DNA of 64,000 nucleotides from Drosophila persimilis (Eukaryota > Arthropoda > Insecta > Diptera > Drosophilidae). The notes under the pieces were generated by a model. The model worked only from the letters and a program-made list of their open reading frames with translations, made no database searches and was not told the DNA's origin. The stretch covers positions 3,844,001-3,908,000 of the forward strand of contig NW_020825317.1 of NCBI RefSeq assembly GCF_003286085.1. The letters run 5' to 3'. A program made the position numbers and the translations under genes. Position 1 is the stretch's first letter. The number at the start of each line of letters is the position of its first letter. Of this stretch, positions 44,101 through 55,553 are shown piece by piece.

Positions 44101-46497
44101 GCGCTCAAGTTTAAAATAAAAGAGTAGATTTTAATGCGAAATCGATTGAATTCGAATCAATCTATGAGACTCGCGAGGACAACCTTTGACCACACTAAAA
44201 TTTCTTTCTGTTAGATGTCAGCACCTCTTCATTTCTCGCCATGCAATGGGATTTGTACGTATATGGAAGGGCATACATATATGAAAAAGTAAAGCGTTGA
44301 CATCACAGGAGCAAATCAAAGTTGAAAATGAACGCACACATGCAAAGCCTGGGAAGGAAAGAAACGAAACGGAACGGAGGCTGATGGCTAAGCCGAGGCC
44401 AAAGCTGGCCTTATCACAACTGACGTAGCATTTGCATTGAACTTTAACCTTTTCACGCAAACACAAACCAGATACACCTATGTGCATACATAGCTGGGAG
44501 TTAAATGAAAACTGTCACTGTCCCATAAAGCAGATAAAACCAGAAAGAGATAGCGGGGGAAGCAGAGAAGCTGAAGAGCTTCTATACTGTTCGTGTCCTT
44601 CAGCGAATGTCACAGGCAGCCCAGCCAGGCCCTCTGTGTGCCTCCGTGGGCCGTTACTAGTGAGTGTAGGCGTGGCTGGTAGGTATTTCTCGCTTGCAAA
44701 TGAGCTTTTAAATGATTCGGCGCTGACTGTACTCCTTTGGATGTCAATGTGGAATGGCTTTGCCCCCTCCCCACCATTTAGAGATATCGAGTGAGAAATT
44801 GTTGGAAGACAAACAATTAGACGCATGTACAGTGGTCTCAGTGGGTTAAATAAGCAGTGCAATAGAGTCGAGAGCTGTGATGGATTCAAAGCGGTATAAG
44901 CAAGCAGTGCAGTTGGAATGACAGAAGGATTGATATGATAAAGTACAAGCGGTGGAATCCCAATCGATCGAAGGGTGCTGCTGTATGACGCGCGACGTGT
45001 AACGGGTTGGGGATTGTTTTTATTAACAAGGAAAATGATAACTAATCTGAAAGTTTAAAGGTTTAAAGAAGTGGTAAATGAGGCTTTCACGTTTTTTTCG
45101 AGCAAGCGGCTCTGTTTTCGTCGAATTGCAACTCTTTATAGAGTATTACCAGAGTTGCAGTCTTTCGCCCAAGGAAGATTTCCCCCCGAATATATATAGA
45201 TATACATATGTACAAAGTGGATGTATAAGAACTCTTCCATTTTCCTTGCCATTTTCCTAGCGATAAACAATGTTTTCATTAAGTTATCTGTGTAAAACCA
45301 AGCTTTTCATTCCTGAGCACACCACTTCATATACCCCTCCTCTTATTTTCTTACTTTATTTGATTTCATTTCATTCCATTTCCAGCTTTGTCTGTCTGGG
45401 CGTCAATTAAACCTCAATTGCCAGGCGGCACACAGGTGCACATGCAAGAGGGCCAGAATGGGGTGCAGTTTTTTAATTAAACTTCGGTGCAGGTCGTGCC
45501 CCAGTCTGGGTATGAGCATGGAGGATCAGGAGCAGCAGCAGCCAGCCTGCTAGCACTCTGCCACCTCCCCATCCAATCCAAAATTGATGACTTTAATCAG
45601 GCATCGGCCACTGTAATGACACTTTATGAGAAGGGCGGAATACATACTCGTATCGCTATAAATTAATCGAACGGTCAGCATCAATAAGTGGCCGAGAGAG
45701 AAAACTTTGAAAAATGCCAAAAGTCAATTTTGGGGCTAACCCGGGAACCCCTTTCTGTTAACCCTTTTATTTGGATTGGATGGGAGAGGGCTCTGGGATG
45801 TTTGATACAGGATATGGGATGGGGGTTGCCTTTTAGTTTCCCATTTCTGATGCTGTTTTTCTTTTGCTTGTTTCTTGTTTGTGTGTGTGGGCATGGAGCC
45901 GCTTCAATTGCTAGGAAATTTATGTGCCGTCGCTCAGCGGGAACTTGATGCGCATAAATCTAGATGAAACGGATATTAAAAGGCATGAAACGAGCCAATC
46001 GACCCCACTCTCTGCATCCTGATCCGCTCCATGGATATGGCGCCTATGTATTATATAGCTGATTCACTCGTATCGGCGTTCGTTGTTGTTGTTGGGTTGT
46101 GTTGGCCTAAATTATGAACTTATAAATTGACAGCAAGCATTCCCCATCTCAATCATTGTCCTGGTATTCCTTCAGGCTAGAATTGTTTCGTTTTGTTTGG
46201 CTTAGAAAGAGGGTTGGAGGCTGCTGGAGAACGATGCTTAAGGGTAGATGTAGTATCGAAGCTGCGCCAAAAGGGTTTTCGAGTGGTTTCAGTTTCCTTT
46301 CCTTTTCATTTTCTGTTTGAACGAGGATGAGCAAGGACCAAGGCCTTACCTTGACAATAGTTCCCAATTAATTGACACTGTTTCGAGGCCAATTCAATTA
46401 AATTGTCGCTGCCAGGAGGCTTACTGTATTTGTGTATCTGCAAGTGGAATTTTCATGTACCTATTCGACCTTTTTTTTGCCCGCTACTCCAAGATTG
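41106..46497. other. Non-coding region
   Basis: No gene supported. Notable simple sequence: a TA run at about 41,428-41,452, and a tandem GTTGCNCC-type repeat at 42,668-42,712 (GTTGCTCCGTTGCCCCGTTG and onward). Open frames at 43,000-43,620 and 44,480-44,890 on both strands lack motifs and look fortuitous. Confidence 0.45.
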
Positions 46498-46962
46498 TAG
46501 GGGTATATTAGATGGCGAACACCCAGAAAAAAGCGTTTCCGACCCCATAAAATACACATTTTCTTGATCAGCATCAATAGCCGAGTCGATATAGCCACAT
46601 CTGTCTGTCCGTCCCGATGACCGCCCAGATCTCAGCGACTATAAGAGCTAAAGCAACCAAATTTTGTATCCAGACTCCGGTGATATCACACTGAATCAAG
46701 TTTGTTTCAAAATTTAACCATGTCAGCTACCGCCTCCAGAAAAGATGAAAATCGGTGACATTCACAAATTTGAAGATACTATTATAGCGAGAAGGCACAA
46801 ATTAAACTGCAGTGGCTACGCAACGCCTTCCATACGCTTATTCATTCTCACTCTCTCTCTCTCTCCCTCGCACATTCTTCCTCTTTCAGTGTGCGTCCTC
46901 TGGCGGAGGGGAGCCATACTGACTGAGTACCGGGTATAAATGTAGAATCGCGGCCTTAGCTG
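46498..46962 (-). mobile_element. INE-1/DINE-1-like copy
   Basis: Minus orientation: GAACACCCAGAAAAAAGCGT, TTCTTGATCAGCATCAATAG, CCGAGTCGATATAGCCACAT, a brief CTGTCTGTCCGTCC tract, then the blocks shared with the 16.3-kb copy. It ends GGCGGAGGGGAGCCATACTG and GACTGAGTACCGGGTATAAA. The outermost terminal hairpin is partly lost. The GATCAGCATCAATAGCCGAG core is the signature I used to name the family. Confidence 0.75.
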
Positions 46963-49474
46963 CTACTCACATCAATCCTTTTGCATTGGGACAAGCACTT
47001 TGAACTCTTACTCGGAATGAGGCAAAAACTCGATTTGTCTTAACCCAGGTCCTGTCCATGGTTGTCCACATAAAGCTTTTATTGTCGCGTACAGCCCCCT
47101 TCTGTAGCGCCTCGTTGTACTTCATCCAAGAGAATATCTCCAGTTTCTCATCTCTACTACTCATCTTCAGCTTCAGGCGACACTGGGTCTGGGTCTCTTC
47201 CTGCTGCCCACCTCCAGATCCAGGCTCTGTTTAAAATCTCTTCCTACTACCCATCTCAATTTCCTCTACAGCTTTTGCTGCAGCTTTTGTTTTGTTTTAA
47301 TTCCATTGAAAATTAATTTATCTATACCAAGCATCTGGGGAAAGTCTGAAACGAAAAACGAGAAAACGCAGACCCAGTTTGTTTGTCTTAAATTTCATTT
47401 TGTCTTCCGTCTCCTGCCCCAGAGGATGGAATTTCCCATTTAGCATACATCATTTCACCTTTTTCTGTATATTTCCAGTGTATATATTCATACTATAATA
47501 TTGTTTATACTTAAACTTTGTTCGTACCAACCTTAAACAAAACAAAAAAAACTCTGGGGCGGAGCAAAATCATCATACATTTTACATATGTATGTATATG
47601 GTTGGGAAAGTAATAAGGTAATAAAGGAATGAGGGAATAAAGAGGATAGGGATGGATTTTTGGCTTACACAAATATTCCAAAAATAAATTAAAATCAAAA
47701 AATTCTATACAAATATTGCTTAACAATAGAGTTTACGCAGACAATCCGAACGTAGAACGCAAAGAGATTTATCACAATTTTGGTCTCGTTGAATTACGCA
47801 AAAAATGTAAACCTAAAAAATTTAAGTCAAGGGAGAAACCAAAAATTCGAGAGGGCAAGAATTCGTGGGGGGGGGGTGTGGCTTATGCAATTGACATAAG
47901 AACTTTTTGGCAAAAAACACTAACACTGTGTCACCTCCTGTTCCTTTCTCTCGCTTCCTTTTAGCCGGACGATGGTATGTGTGGGCCGGGGGGAAAGTCT
48001 GGCGGTGACGGTGACTCTGTGGCGGGGTTGGGATGGTGACAGGTTGTGTCCTTTTTACGATATATATACAATATACCTGTATATATACGAGTGCATACAA
48101 TTAGCTTAAGATCCTTATAAACGAGTAAGTTGTACTTGGGTAAGAGTATAGTGGGGAGTATAGGATAACAAGTAGGGGTAGTAGTAGGTGGTAGTAGGCC
48201 AGACAGACGCATACCCTTGCAAAGGTGCAAAGGTTCCCTTGCACTCAAATCATTCTCCGTGTGAGTGTGCGTGTGTGTGTTTGTGTTTGGGTGTGTGTGC
48301 TATATATAAAAGTGTGGTTTATCTACTATATCGAATTTGATTTCATTATGTGGACTTCGTTATGTGGAATTCGTTACAAACAAGTGTGTTGTCGACATAC
48401 AACTAACTCATTTTGGTTAGGCTTTCTATGCTCTATTCTTATGGCAGCTATATGTCATGGTCAATCGAATGGGTCCTCGTAATCACAAACAACATACAAG
48501 TGCAGTACATCGGGTTTTTTTTGTTTGTTTTTAGTATCAAACCAGTTACATATTTTGTTATCTAAAGCCTACTTTTTGGGACGCACAACTCTGCGGCATC
48601 CCATGACACGTCAATTGTTACGTTTTTTCGTTTTTTCTTCGTTTAGTTTACCGATTCATATAAAATGTTTCCTTATTTGTTTAGCAGTGCAAAAACATTC
48701 AGATATAAAAAAGCTTCAATCTATCTAAGGCCTCGGTTAGGAGCTACCTCTCATGAGGATATGTTCTTAGATGTGACATGGAAACATGGGGACACGACAC
48801 TCTCATCTAATACTCGGTTACCACGAAAACGGAGGGGGCAAGGACACATTGGGGGTGGGGGAATAAGATTTACCTTTGCAAGGGCATACAAATAATGAGA
48901 TTGACAACTGCTTAGACAGACATCTGCTTGTAGTTTTGAGCCTGGACATATATACGGCGGCTCCACCCTCTTTGTTCTCTCTGCTTTGAGCCTGGACATT
49001 AGGCTTGAGCTTACAAATATAAATATATAGGGCAAAAAGGTGTGTATAAGCATAGCTTGAGATTAGCTCTGGTGATGGTGCGTGGGGGTATTCAAAATAG
49101 TGGTTGCACAATATAGGGTAGGGGGGGATATTATAAGTAAGTGTACATAATAGGTAAGTAAGTATATAAGTATATATATATGTAAGTATGGTCGGATGGA
49201 TCTTCGCTCCTTCTCTTTCTGTCCGACATTCTCTTTGCCATCTTCTTCTTAAGGGGAGTAGACTTCAGGATTCGATGTATTTATGGTTAAATGGAACGAT
49301 CGATGGTTGATGGTTGGATGGGTGGGATCGAGGATCATTGTTTCATTGATTTAAATGAGGCCTAGTTTCGTGGTTCGTGTTTCGCTGCCAACCGCTACTG
49401 CCGCTTTACGTGCTACGTCCGATTTGCAACCAGGCGAGCAACAACTGCAAGGCCGGCTGTAGCAGCACTAGTTT
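46963..49474. other. Non-coding region downstream of Lztr1
   Basis: No gene supported. It contains GT-rich and TATA-rich simple sequence (48,262-48,310; 49,160-49,180). Part of the right edge, perhaps back to about 49,200, is likely Lztr1 3'UTR, but I could not settle on one polyadenylation signal. Confidence 0.4.
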
Positions 49475-52400
49475 TCAGATATCTGTATTGATATTAATGC
49501 TGGTCAGAAACTCGCCTTGCGAATCGGCCACAGCGCGTATTATCTCCAGCAACAGTTCGCGCGACAAACCCGAGATCTTCGGCAGCCTCGCCACCTTGGC
49601 AAAATCTTTGACAATCAGTTTCAGGGCATACTCCTTGATGTCATAGATTTTTGTTATGTCCGACGCCTCCAGCGTCTGCAAGACATTCTCGTACGTAATG
49701 TTATGCTCCAGTGAGTACTTGCAGAAGGCGTGCAGCCGATTATTGGACAGACCGTAGAAGCACGGTGCCTGAAACAGGTACAGGGCATCCTGCGGTGGCA
49801 TCTTCGTCTCCCCGTAATATATGTAGCGGAGCAGCGAATGAAACGCCTCCAGCGAGGGTGAAATTTCTCCAATTTGTATCTGCAACAGAACAACGGGTAT
49901 TAGTTGTGGTCGGAGCCCAGCTCGGGCGATTGGTATTGGTACTCACATTGACGGTGTTATCCGGCGGCATGAACGAGCGGAACATGCCCTGGAAATAGGT
50001 ACAGCGTGACGACAACACAGACTTGTGGGCCGGTATCACATGGTCCTCCAATATAAGGCTGATGTCGCAAAAATCATTTCCGGTCGACTTCAAGAACGTG
50101 CACAGATCAATCTCCAATGTGGTGCCTACCGGTATGTGGATTGGTTGGTTAGTAATGGAACTTTAATGAGTCTCGATTGCCCCCCTACCGTTGCTTGCTT
50201 CGAAGCTGGTGTCCATTACCAGCTTGCTTGGATGGAGGCGCTTGCGTATGATCTCCACGAGCAGGGGCTTGTCCAGGTCACTGAACTCGCTGGACATGAC
50301 CACCTCGGTGAAGTTCTCCTCCTTGATGATAAACTGCATGCAGTGATCCTTGATAATTTTGATGCTGACAAAAGAGAGAGGGCGGTTAGGGGGCTTAGAA
50401 GATTATCCGGTTGTCCGGGCGATTCCCGAACTTACTTGCTCTTATCCGCATTGTAGAGGGCCTCTAGAACATTGATTTTGTTGATCTTAAAATCCAGATA
50501 TTGAATGCAGCCGTGGGCCAGCCGCGGCATGGTAAAGAGCCCAGCCAACTGGTAAATATCTGTGATTAGAATGATAATGTTCTTGTTGTACCGATCCTTT
50601 AGGTCGATGCGATCAGTGTATATGTAGTTGAGGATAATGTCAAAGGCCTCCGGCGAGGCATGCACCAGTCGGACCTCCAGCATAGGGGCCCGGTCCCCGC
50701 CTACGCCCGTGTTCAGCGCTTGCGCATCCACTTGTCCCACCCCGTACACCTTCTCCATCTGCTGTTGGCGTGCCTCGCGTGCCGCCAGGATCTTGTTGCG
50801 CAAGTACTTTGAGCGGGCCGCCACAAAGGCAATGTGCGCCAGAATACGCACCTCCTCCACACCCACCACGAACTGGATGTCGCAAAACTGTTTGTCCAGA
50901 AAGAACTTGCCAAAGTCGTCACGCAGCGTGCATTTCGGATAGCTGGAGAACTGGAAGCGGTAAGTGTCGCCGCGGCGCACGCTGTTGTCCACGGTCCCGC
51001 CGAAGATATACATGGCGTCGCCGATGACGGCCGAGGCATGGAACACCCTACCCGAGGGCACGTCCGAGTTCTGTTCCGGCAGCACAGCGGACCAGATCTG
51101 CGAGTCCAGGTCGTAGCAATGCAGATCGTTGGGCAGCGTCGAGTCTGCCGAGCCCCCAAACACGTACAGGAACCGATCGTGGTGCACCATGGTGTGGCCG
51201 TAGCGGCGGGAGGGTGGCGCCGATGTGGCACCCCTTAGCACCGGTTCGTTGGAGATGCGACGCCAGGTGCGCGTCTTGAAGTGGAATTCAAACAGCGAAT
51301 TGGTGATCTGCAGGCCGCTCTGCCCGGAGAAGACATACATGGCATCCCGGGCCACGGCCACGGGGAAGTTGCAGCAGGTGGGCGGCCTATCGCCTTTCTG
51401 TTCTACCTCCTCCCACTGGTGATGGTCGTCGGTCAGGTTAAGCGTCCACATATCATTCAGCCGGGCATTACCATCGTATCCTGCATAGATCCACATCTTG
51501 TTGTCGTAGACGGCGGCCCCATGGGCCGAACGCGGCACTGGTTGGCGGCCCGAGAACTTCCACTCCACCCACATGGCGCTCTTGAACTTGTACTCGAAAA
51601 GGTCGTTCTTGTTGGTCAGATTCGAATTGGAGTGGATGTCCCCCGTGTAGCCACCAAAGATGAACATTGAAGCGCCGGCCACCACCGCCGAGTGATGGTA
51701 TCGCGGCGCAGGCGGTGTCCCAGTGGCGCAGGCCCTACCCCATGACTTGTCCTTTACCCCAAAGCGGATGAGGTCGTTTAGCATGTTCTTGCCATTGTCG
51801 CCGCCAAACACGAACATGGCATCCTTGTAGGCCACCACCGTGTGCTTGCTCCGCCTGTAGAACGGAGGGATTAATGATTGGTGGGCACATCTCTCATGCA
51901 CTTGTGTCATTACTCACTTGGCTCCTACGAACTCGGCGCACTCGAGCATCCTGGTCCACTGGTGGGTGGCTGTGTACGAGCTGAAGTCCACGTTAAGCGC
52001 GTTGCAGCTGTAGCTGCCCGGAGAAGCGGCCGTGCCACTGCCGCTGCTGCCGTTGCTAGCGTTGCTAGCATTGCTAGCATTGCTGGTCGCATCGTAGGCC
52101 TGGCTGCTGCTGCTGCAGTGGCTCGACTGGACGGCCCGCGTGCTGCGCAGCGAACTGGAGGTGGACATCCTCAGGTTGTTACGAATGTGCTGGGCGTCCA
52201 GACAACCGGCGGTGGAGGCGCTCTTTCTGGCCTTGTGCCGCTTGCTCGACTTTGAGCGCGAAAAGAAAGACTCGGAGTGGGGTGCCGCCTGTGGCGGGGG
52301 CGGCTGCTGCTGCGGGCTGCTGGCCACACAAGCTGGACAGTAGATGTTGACACCGGCGGGGGTGCTACCTCCGCTCCCGCTGGCACTGCCACTGCCGCTG

Positions 52401-52687
52401 CCACTGCCACTACCGCTGCCAGTGACCAATCCGCACACGGCGCTCAGACCGCTGGAAATCGAATTTGAGCCGATTCCACAACTGGCACGGCCACTCCCAA
52501 TAGTGTTGGCACTTCCACTGGCCCCTCCACTACCACCCGCGCTTCCACTTCCGCTCGCAGTGGCACTCCCACTCCTACCTGTCCCGCTCCCCACTGCAGT
52601 TCCACCACCACCGCCGCCACTGGCAGCCGCACCTGCTCCTGCCCCGGCCACGCCAACGCCAACGCCTCCGCTGATAGATTTTAGCAT
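49475..52687 (-). CDS. Lztr1: Lztr1: Kelch-BTB-BACK adaptor of CUL3 ubiquitin ligase
   Basis: Five coding exons on the minus strand join in frame: 52687-51918, 51854-50436, 50364-50189, 50125-49947 and 49879-49475 (2,949 nt, 982 aa). All introns are 60-75 nt with GT-AG ends. Exon 1 encodes about 255 residues of Gly/Ser/Ala-rich, low-complexity sequence. Exon 2 carries six Kelch repeats ([47 protein letters not shown]) from about residue 258 to 560, then the first BTB domain (FCDIQFVVG, about 570-690). Exon 3 gives a BACK-like segment. Exons 4-5 hold the second BTB ([20 protein letters not shown]...MFRSFMPPD) and a final BACK-like tail. Kelch followed by two BTB-BACK modules is unique to LZTR1, which in animals recruits RIT/RAS GTPases to CUL3 for ubiquitination. 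A 3-codon uORF ends on the start codon's first base. I recall it as CG3711 in D. melanogaster. Confidence 0.95.
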
Positions 52688-53009
52688 CAAAGCATTACAG
52701 GCGTAGAATCGACGTCGCTCGCTTATTTTCAGGTTTTTCTATTATCCACAGCTGCAGTATCGAAAATTTGTTGTCTTTGACGACCGGCCCTCAGCACAGA
52801 AAAAATGAACTTAACCCACTTAACTCCCCTTAATTTAAACAGGTGACTTGAATCGAATTCACTTGAATTAAGCAGCGGAAAATAACACTGTATGTAAATT
52901 CTTCTTGCACAGCCATCCTATTCTTCCTCTCTACTAACAAAAAAAACACGATATCTTTTACCTGAACTAGGGTAAAATTCTTTAAGTTTCATAATTTTCG
53001 TGTGTGTAT

Positions 53010-53160
53010 ATAAATACCCATTGGTCGACAATGGGCTAATCGTTCTCTATCCATGATCAGAAATCATATTCCTCGATTTTGATATTGGATTGAATATCAC
53101 TAAGTAGCGAAGACCCTCAGTCATGAACACATAATTTTATCCGATTGATGAATCAATTTC
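53010..53160 (+). repeat. Dispersed direct repeat, copy 1
   Basis: AATACCCATTGGTCGACAAT...GCTAATCGTTCTC...CCATGATC...GACCCTCAG...TTTTATCCGATTGATGA, matched in order by 53,515-53,640 with small gaps. Confidence 0.75.
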
Positions 53161-53514
53161 TTACAAGATTGGTTTTTTGTAAAAACTTCTGGTTATTAGG
53201 TTGTTTACAAAATAAGGTTTAAACCAAAATGGTCAACAACCATTTTCACTAAATGAGTTTGTTTACATGGACACTACACTCTAACTACACAATTTATGTA
53301 GTTATCGACAGAGACACCTGGCGAGGAGCTATATACTTTAGTTGAAAAATACTAGAAAATACTAGAAATTTTAGAAAACACTCAAATATTGGTACTATAT
53401 AAAGTATAAAAAAGTCCATTGTCCAATATTTTCGATCAAATAACTTTCTGACCCTTCCTTTTTAGTTAAAAAACATGAACTGCGCTAAAGTCATTATCAT
53501 TATCATGGAGTGTA

Positions 53515-53640
53515 TTTTAATACCCACTGGTCTACAGTGCGTTAATCGTTCTCCATGATCGCAAATCGATCAATTCCGGTTGAATATTACTAGCAGGACC
53601 CTCAGCCCTGAACATGTTTTATCCGATTGATGATTCATTT
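53515..53640 (+). repeat. Dispersed direct repeat, copy 2
   Basis: AATACCCACTGGTCTACAGT...GTTAATCGTTCTCCATGATC...GACCCTCAG...TTTTATCCGATTGATGA. Shorter than copy 1 by about 25 bp through internal deletions. Confidence 0.75.
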
Positions 53641-54052
53641 TTCAATCCGATACGGTTCATGTAACGAATAATTCGATCTACAAAACGGAAAGGACAACGG
53701 TACATAGTTTCTAGTGAATCTAATAGGAATCGTGAAGTTTATGCGGCTAAACAGATCAAGGCTATCTACGTCACCCTCGATCAAGTTGTGCATAAAAATC
53801 GAACCAAGCATTTTTGGCTAAGGTTGACTAAGGATGGGAGGTTTACTAATAGCAATCTACTAGAGTAAGATGGCATTCTCAAACCTGCATCCCAGTTAAG
53901 GCCCCGCAGATCAAAGAGTAAAAAGTTTTTCTGGACTGATTCTATACGGTCCTGGTGTACTTTGTACTGAGGTCGGACGAACTAGCGAGTTATAGTCTTT
54001 GTTACGGGTACGTAAACAGAGTAGCTTTCCTCACAAAAGGTGGTTTGAAAAA

Positions 54053-54286
54053 TTAGGCATAAAGATCATCGATTGATTGATCATTATTTGCCGACGTATT
54101 AAGAAATGATAGCGAGGATGGGTTTGCTGACGTTCTACGCTTATTGTTTACGAAGTTGTAAAACTGGGATGTGTAGTTCTTATAGCATTGAGCATTAAGA
54201 TCTGCAAAGTTTGACAGAGCTATTACATAGCGAGAGAGTAAAGTAGGAGAACCAACTTGACATTTTTTAAAAAGTCTTGATATCAA
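54053..54286 (-). pseudogene. Probable non-LTR retrotransposon ORF2 scrap
   Basis: A 77-residue minus-strand frame reads LSRYVIALSNFADLNAQCYK followed by FYNFVNNKRRTSANPSSLSF and ends DDLYA. The FWxFVNxKR...PSSL pattern is usual in the linker between endonuclease and reverse transcriptase of jockey/I-type elements. No other domain is left. Low-to-moderate confidence. Confidence 0.45.
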
Positions 54287-54454
54287 GTTTTTTAGACTGG
54301 ATAACTATTTGGTAAACCAATATCTAATCGGACAAGAAAGAGGGACACAAGAATTAAAAAATGTGTCAAGTACATTGTAAAAAATAGATTTACGGTATGT
54401 TTTAATAATGAGATGGTATTTTCGGTATATTTCTGAGGTTCAAACTTTATATTT

Positions 54455-54462
54455 TATCGATA
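54455..54462. promoter_or_regulatory. DRE (DREF-binding) motif upstream of MED22
   Basis: A perfect palindromic TATCGATA lies 67 bp upstream of the MED22 start codon. DRE sites are the commonest core-promoter motif of Drosophila housekeeping genes, which fits a Mediator subunit. Confidence 0.7.
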
Positions 54463-54528
54463 CACCAAACCGATAGCCGCATTCCATAACTGTATATATC
54501 AGCGACTATTTTATTTATTGCTAATAAT

Positions 54529-55490
54529 ATGGCCAGCGGCTCTCGGATTCCCACACTGCCGCAGTCCAAAGAGGCGCTGCTCAAGTCTTACAATGCACGC
54601 CTCAAAGAAGATGTACGCAGCATGCTGGAGAACTTTGAGGGTGAGATGATTGTGTATTTTATAAAGTAGGATTGGACAGGATCATGCTGTACAGCTTCTT
54701 TAAGCCCTCGGCGAGAGCGAGGCCTGTGTAGGCCGAAACCCCTTGGATTTTCCAGTTCTGAGCGCGACCAGGTTCAGGGCGTTGGGCTGCTCATCGGCGG
54801 TGACCACACCGTACAGGTCCTGCTTGTTGGCAGACACCATGACCACGCACTGGGACAGCTCGTTGAAGCTCATCAGGCAATACAGCACTCGGCAGGCCTC
54901 CGACATGCGTCCGAAATCGGCTGCATCCACCACAAACAGGATGCCAATCGTGTTGCTGCAGTAGCAGCGCCACAGGGAACGCACCGCTGGCCGTGACTGG
55001 CCGCTCATGTCCTAGAGGGTCGCCCGTTTTCGGCCCAAAGCTGAGCTCTGCTCAAAATTGTTTATGCTTAAATAAATTTGTTTAATGTATCGGCTCTTTT
55101 TTTCAGAGACCCTCAAGCTGGCGCGCAGAGAGAGCCACAGCCAAATATCGCGAACGACGCAATGCGAGCAGGATGCCCTCGAAATGCAAATACGCGCCTC
55201 CAACATGGGTAAGCAAAGCAGTGTAGAATGTACCCACTGTTACTACTCCTTCCATTGTTATTCCATCCACAGTGCGGGCGGGCGAGTCGCTGATGAAACT
55301 GGTGGCCGATCTTAAGCAGTATCTAATACTGAACGATTTCCATTCTGTCAACGAAGCTATCACAAACAATTCACAGTTGTTTAGGGCCACCCAAATCGAG
55401 TGCGACAAGAAGCTCATGAAGCTGAGGGACGAAATGGCAATGGACTTGTACGACCTCGAGGAGGAGTACTACACGAGCATATTCAAGTAG
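54529..55490 (+). CDS. MED22: MED22: Mediator head-module subunit
   Basis: Three exons, 54529-54640, 55107-55208 and 55273-55490, splice in frame with GT-AG introns (466 and 64 nt) to give 143 aa, the expected family length. The protein begins [20 protein letters not shown] and ends [15 protein letters not shown]. The middle is helical and charged ([20 protein letters not shown]). MED22 (Srb6 in yeast) binds MED11, MED17 and MED18 in the head of Mediator, which couples activators to RNA polymerase II in the nucleus. Intron 1 is unusually long for such a compact gene because it contains a reversed, dead Arf-like sequence. The gene converges on the NAP-family gene, with stop codons 63 bp apart, so their 3'UTRs probably overlap. 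I recall the D. melanogaster orthologue as CG3034. Confidence 0.95.
54660..55070 (-). pseudogene. Arf/Arl-family small GTPase pseudogene inside MED22 intron 1
   Basis: On the minus strand the translation matches the second half of an Arf-like GTPase. It has [20 protein letters not shown] (switch II, W/DxxGQ region), [20 protein letters not shown] (strand after switch II), [12 protein letters not shown] (the NKxD guanine-specificity motif) and a C-terminal helix, [11 protein letters not shown], reached after a frameshift near 54,715. The Trp normally before DxxGQ is a TAG stop (55,014-55,012). The P-loop and switch I are missing. The two lesions and the truncation make it non-functional. No intron is seen in the remaining part, so a processed (retrotransposed) origin is possible, but no poly(A) remnant is evident. 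Confidence 0.75.
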
Positions 55491-55553
55491 AGATCCGGGT
55501 TACTGTAAGCCAATTATCTATTCAATACAACAGCTTCCAGACCCAACACATTA

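Larger units (their letters stand above)
52688..54052. other. Lztr1-MED22 divergent intergenic region
   Basis: AT-rich DNA between two divergently transcribed genes. It contains a pair of related ~130-150-bp blocks (53,010-53,160 and 53,515-53,640) and further scraps that may belong to the retrotransposon remnant at 54,053. Promoter elements for Lztr1 are not obvious. Confidence 0.5.

Noticed and set aside
50628-51231. Long frames on the opposite strand and in alternative frames across Lztr1 exon 2
   Set aside because: Shadows of a GC-rich coding exon; the Kelch-BTB frame fully explains the region.
52344-52706. 120-codon plus-strand frame rich in Pro/Leu/Ala over Lztr1 exon 1
   Set aside because: It is the complement of a Gly/Ser-rich low-complexity stretch, with no independent start context or motif.
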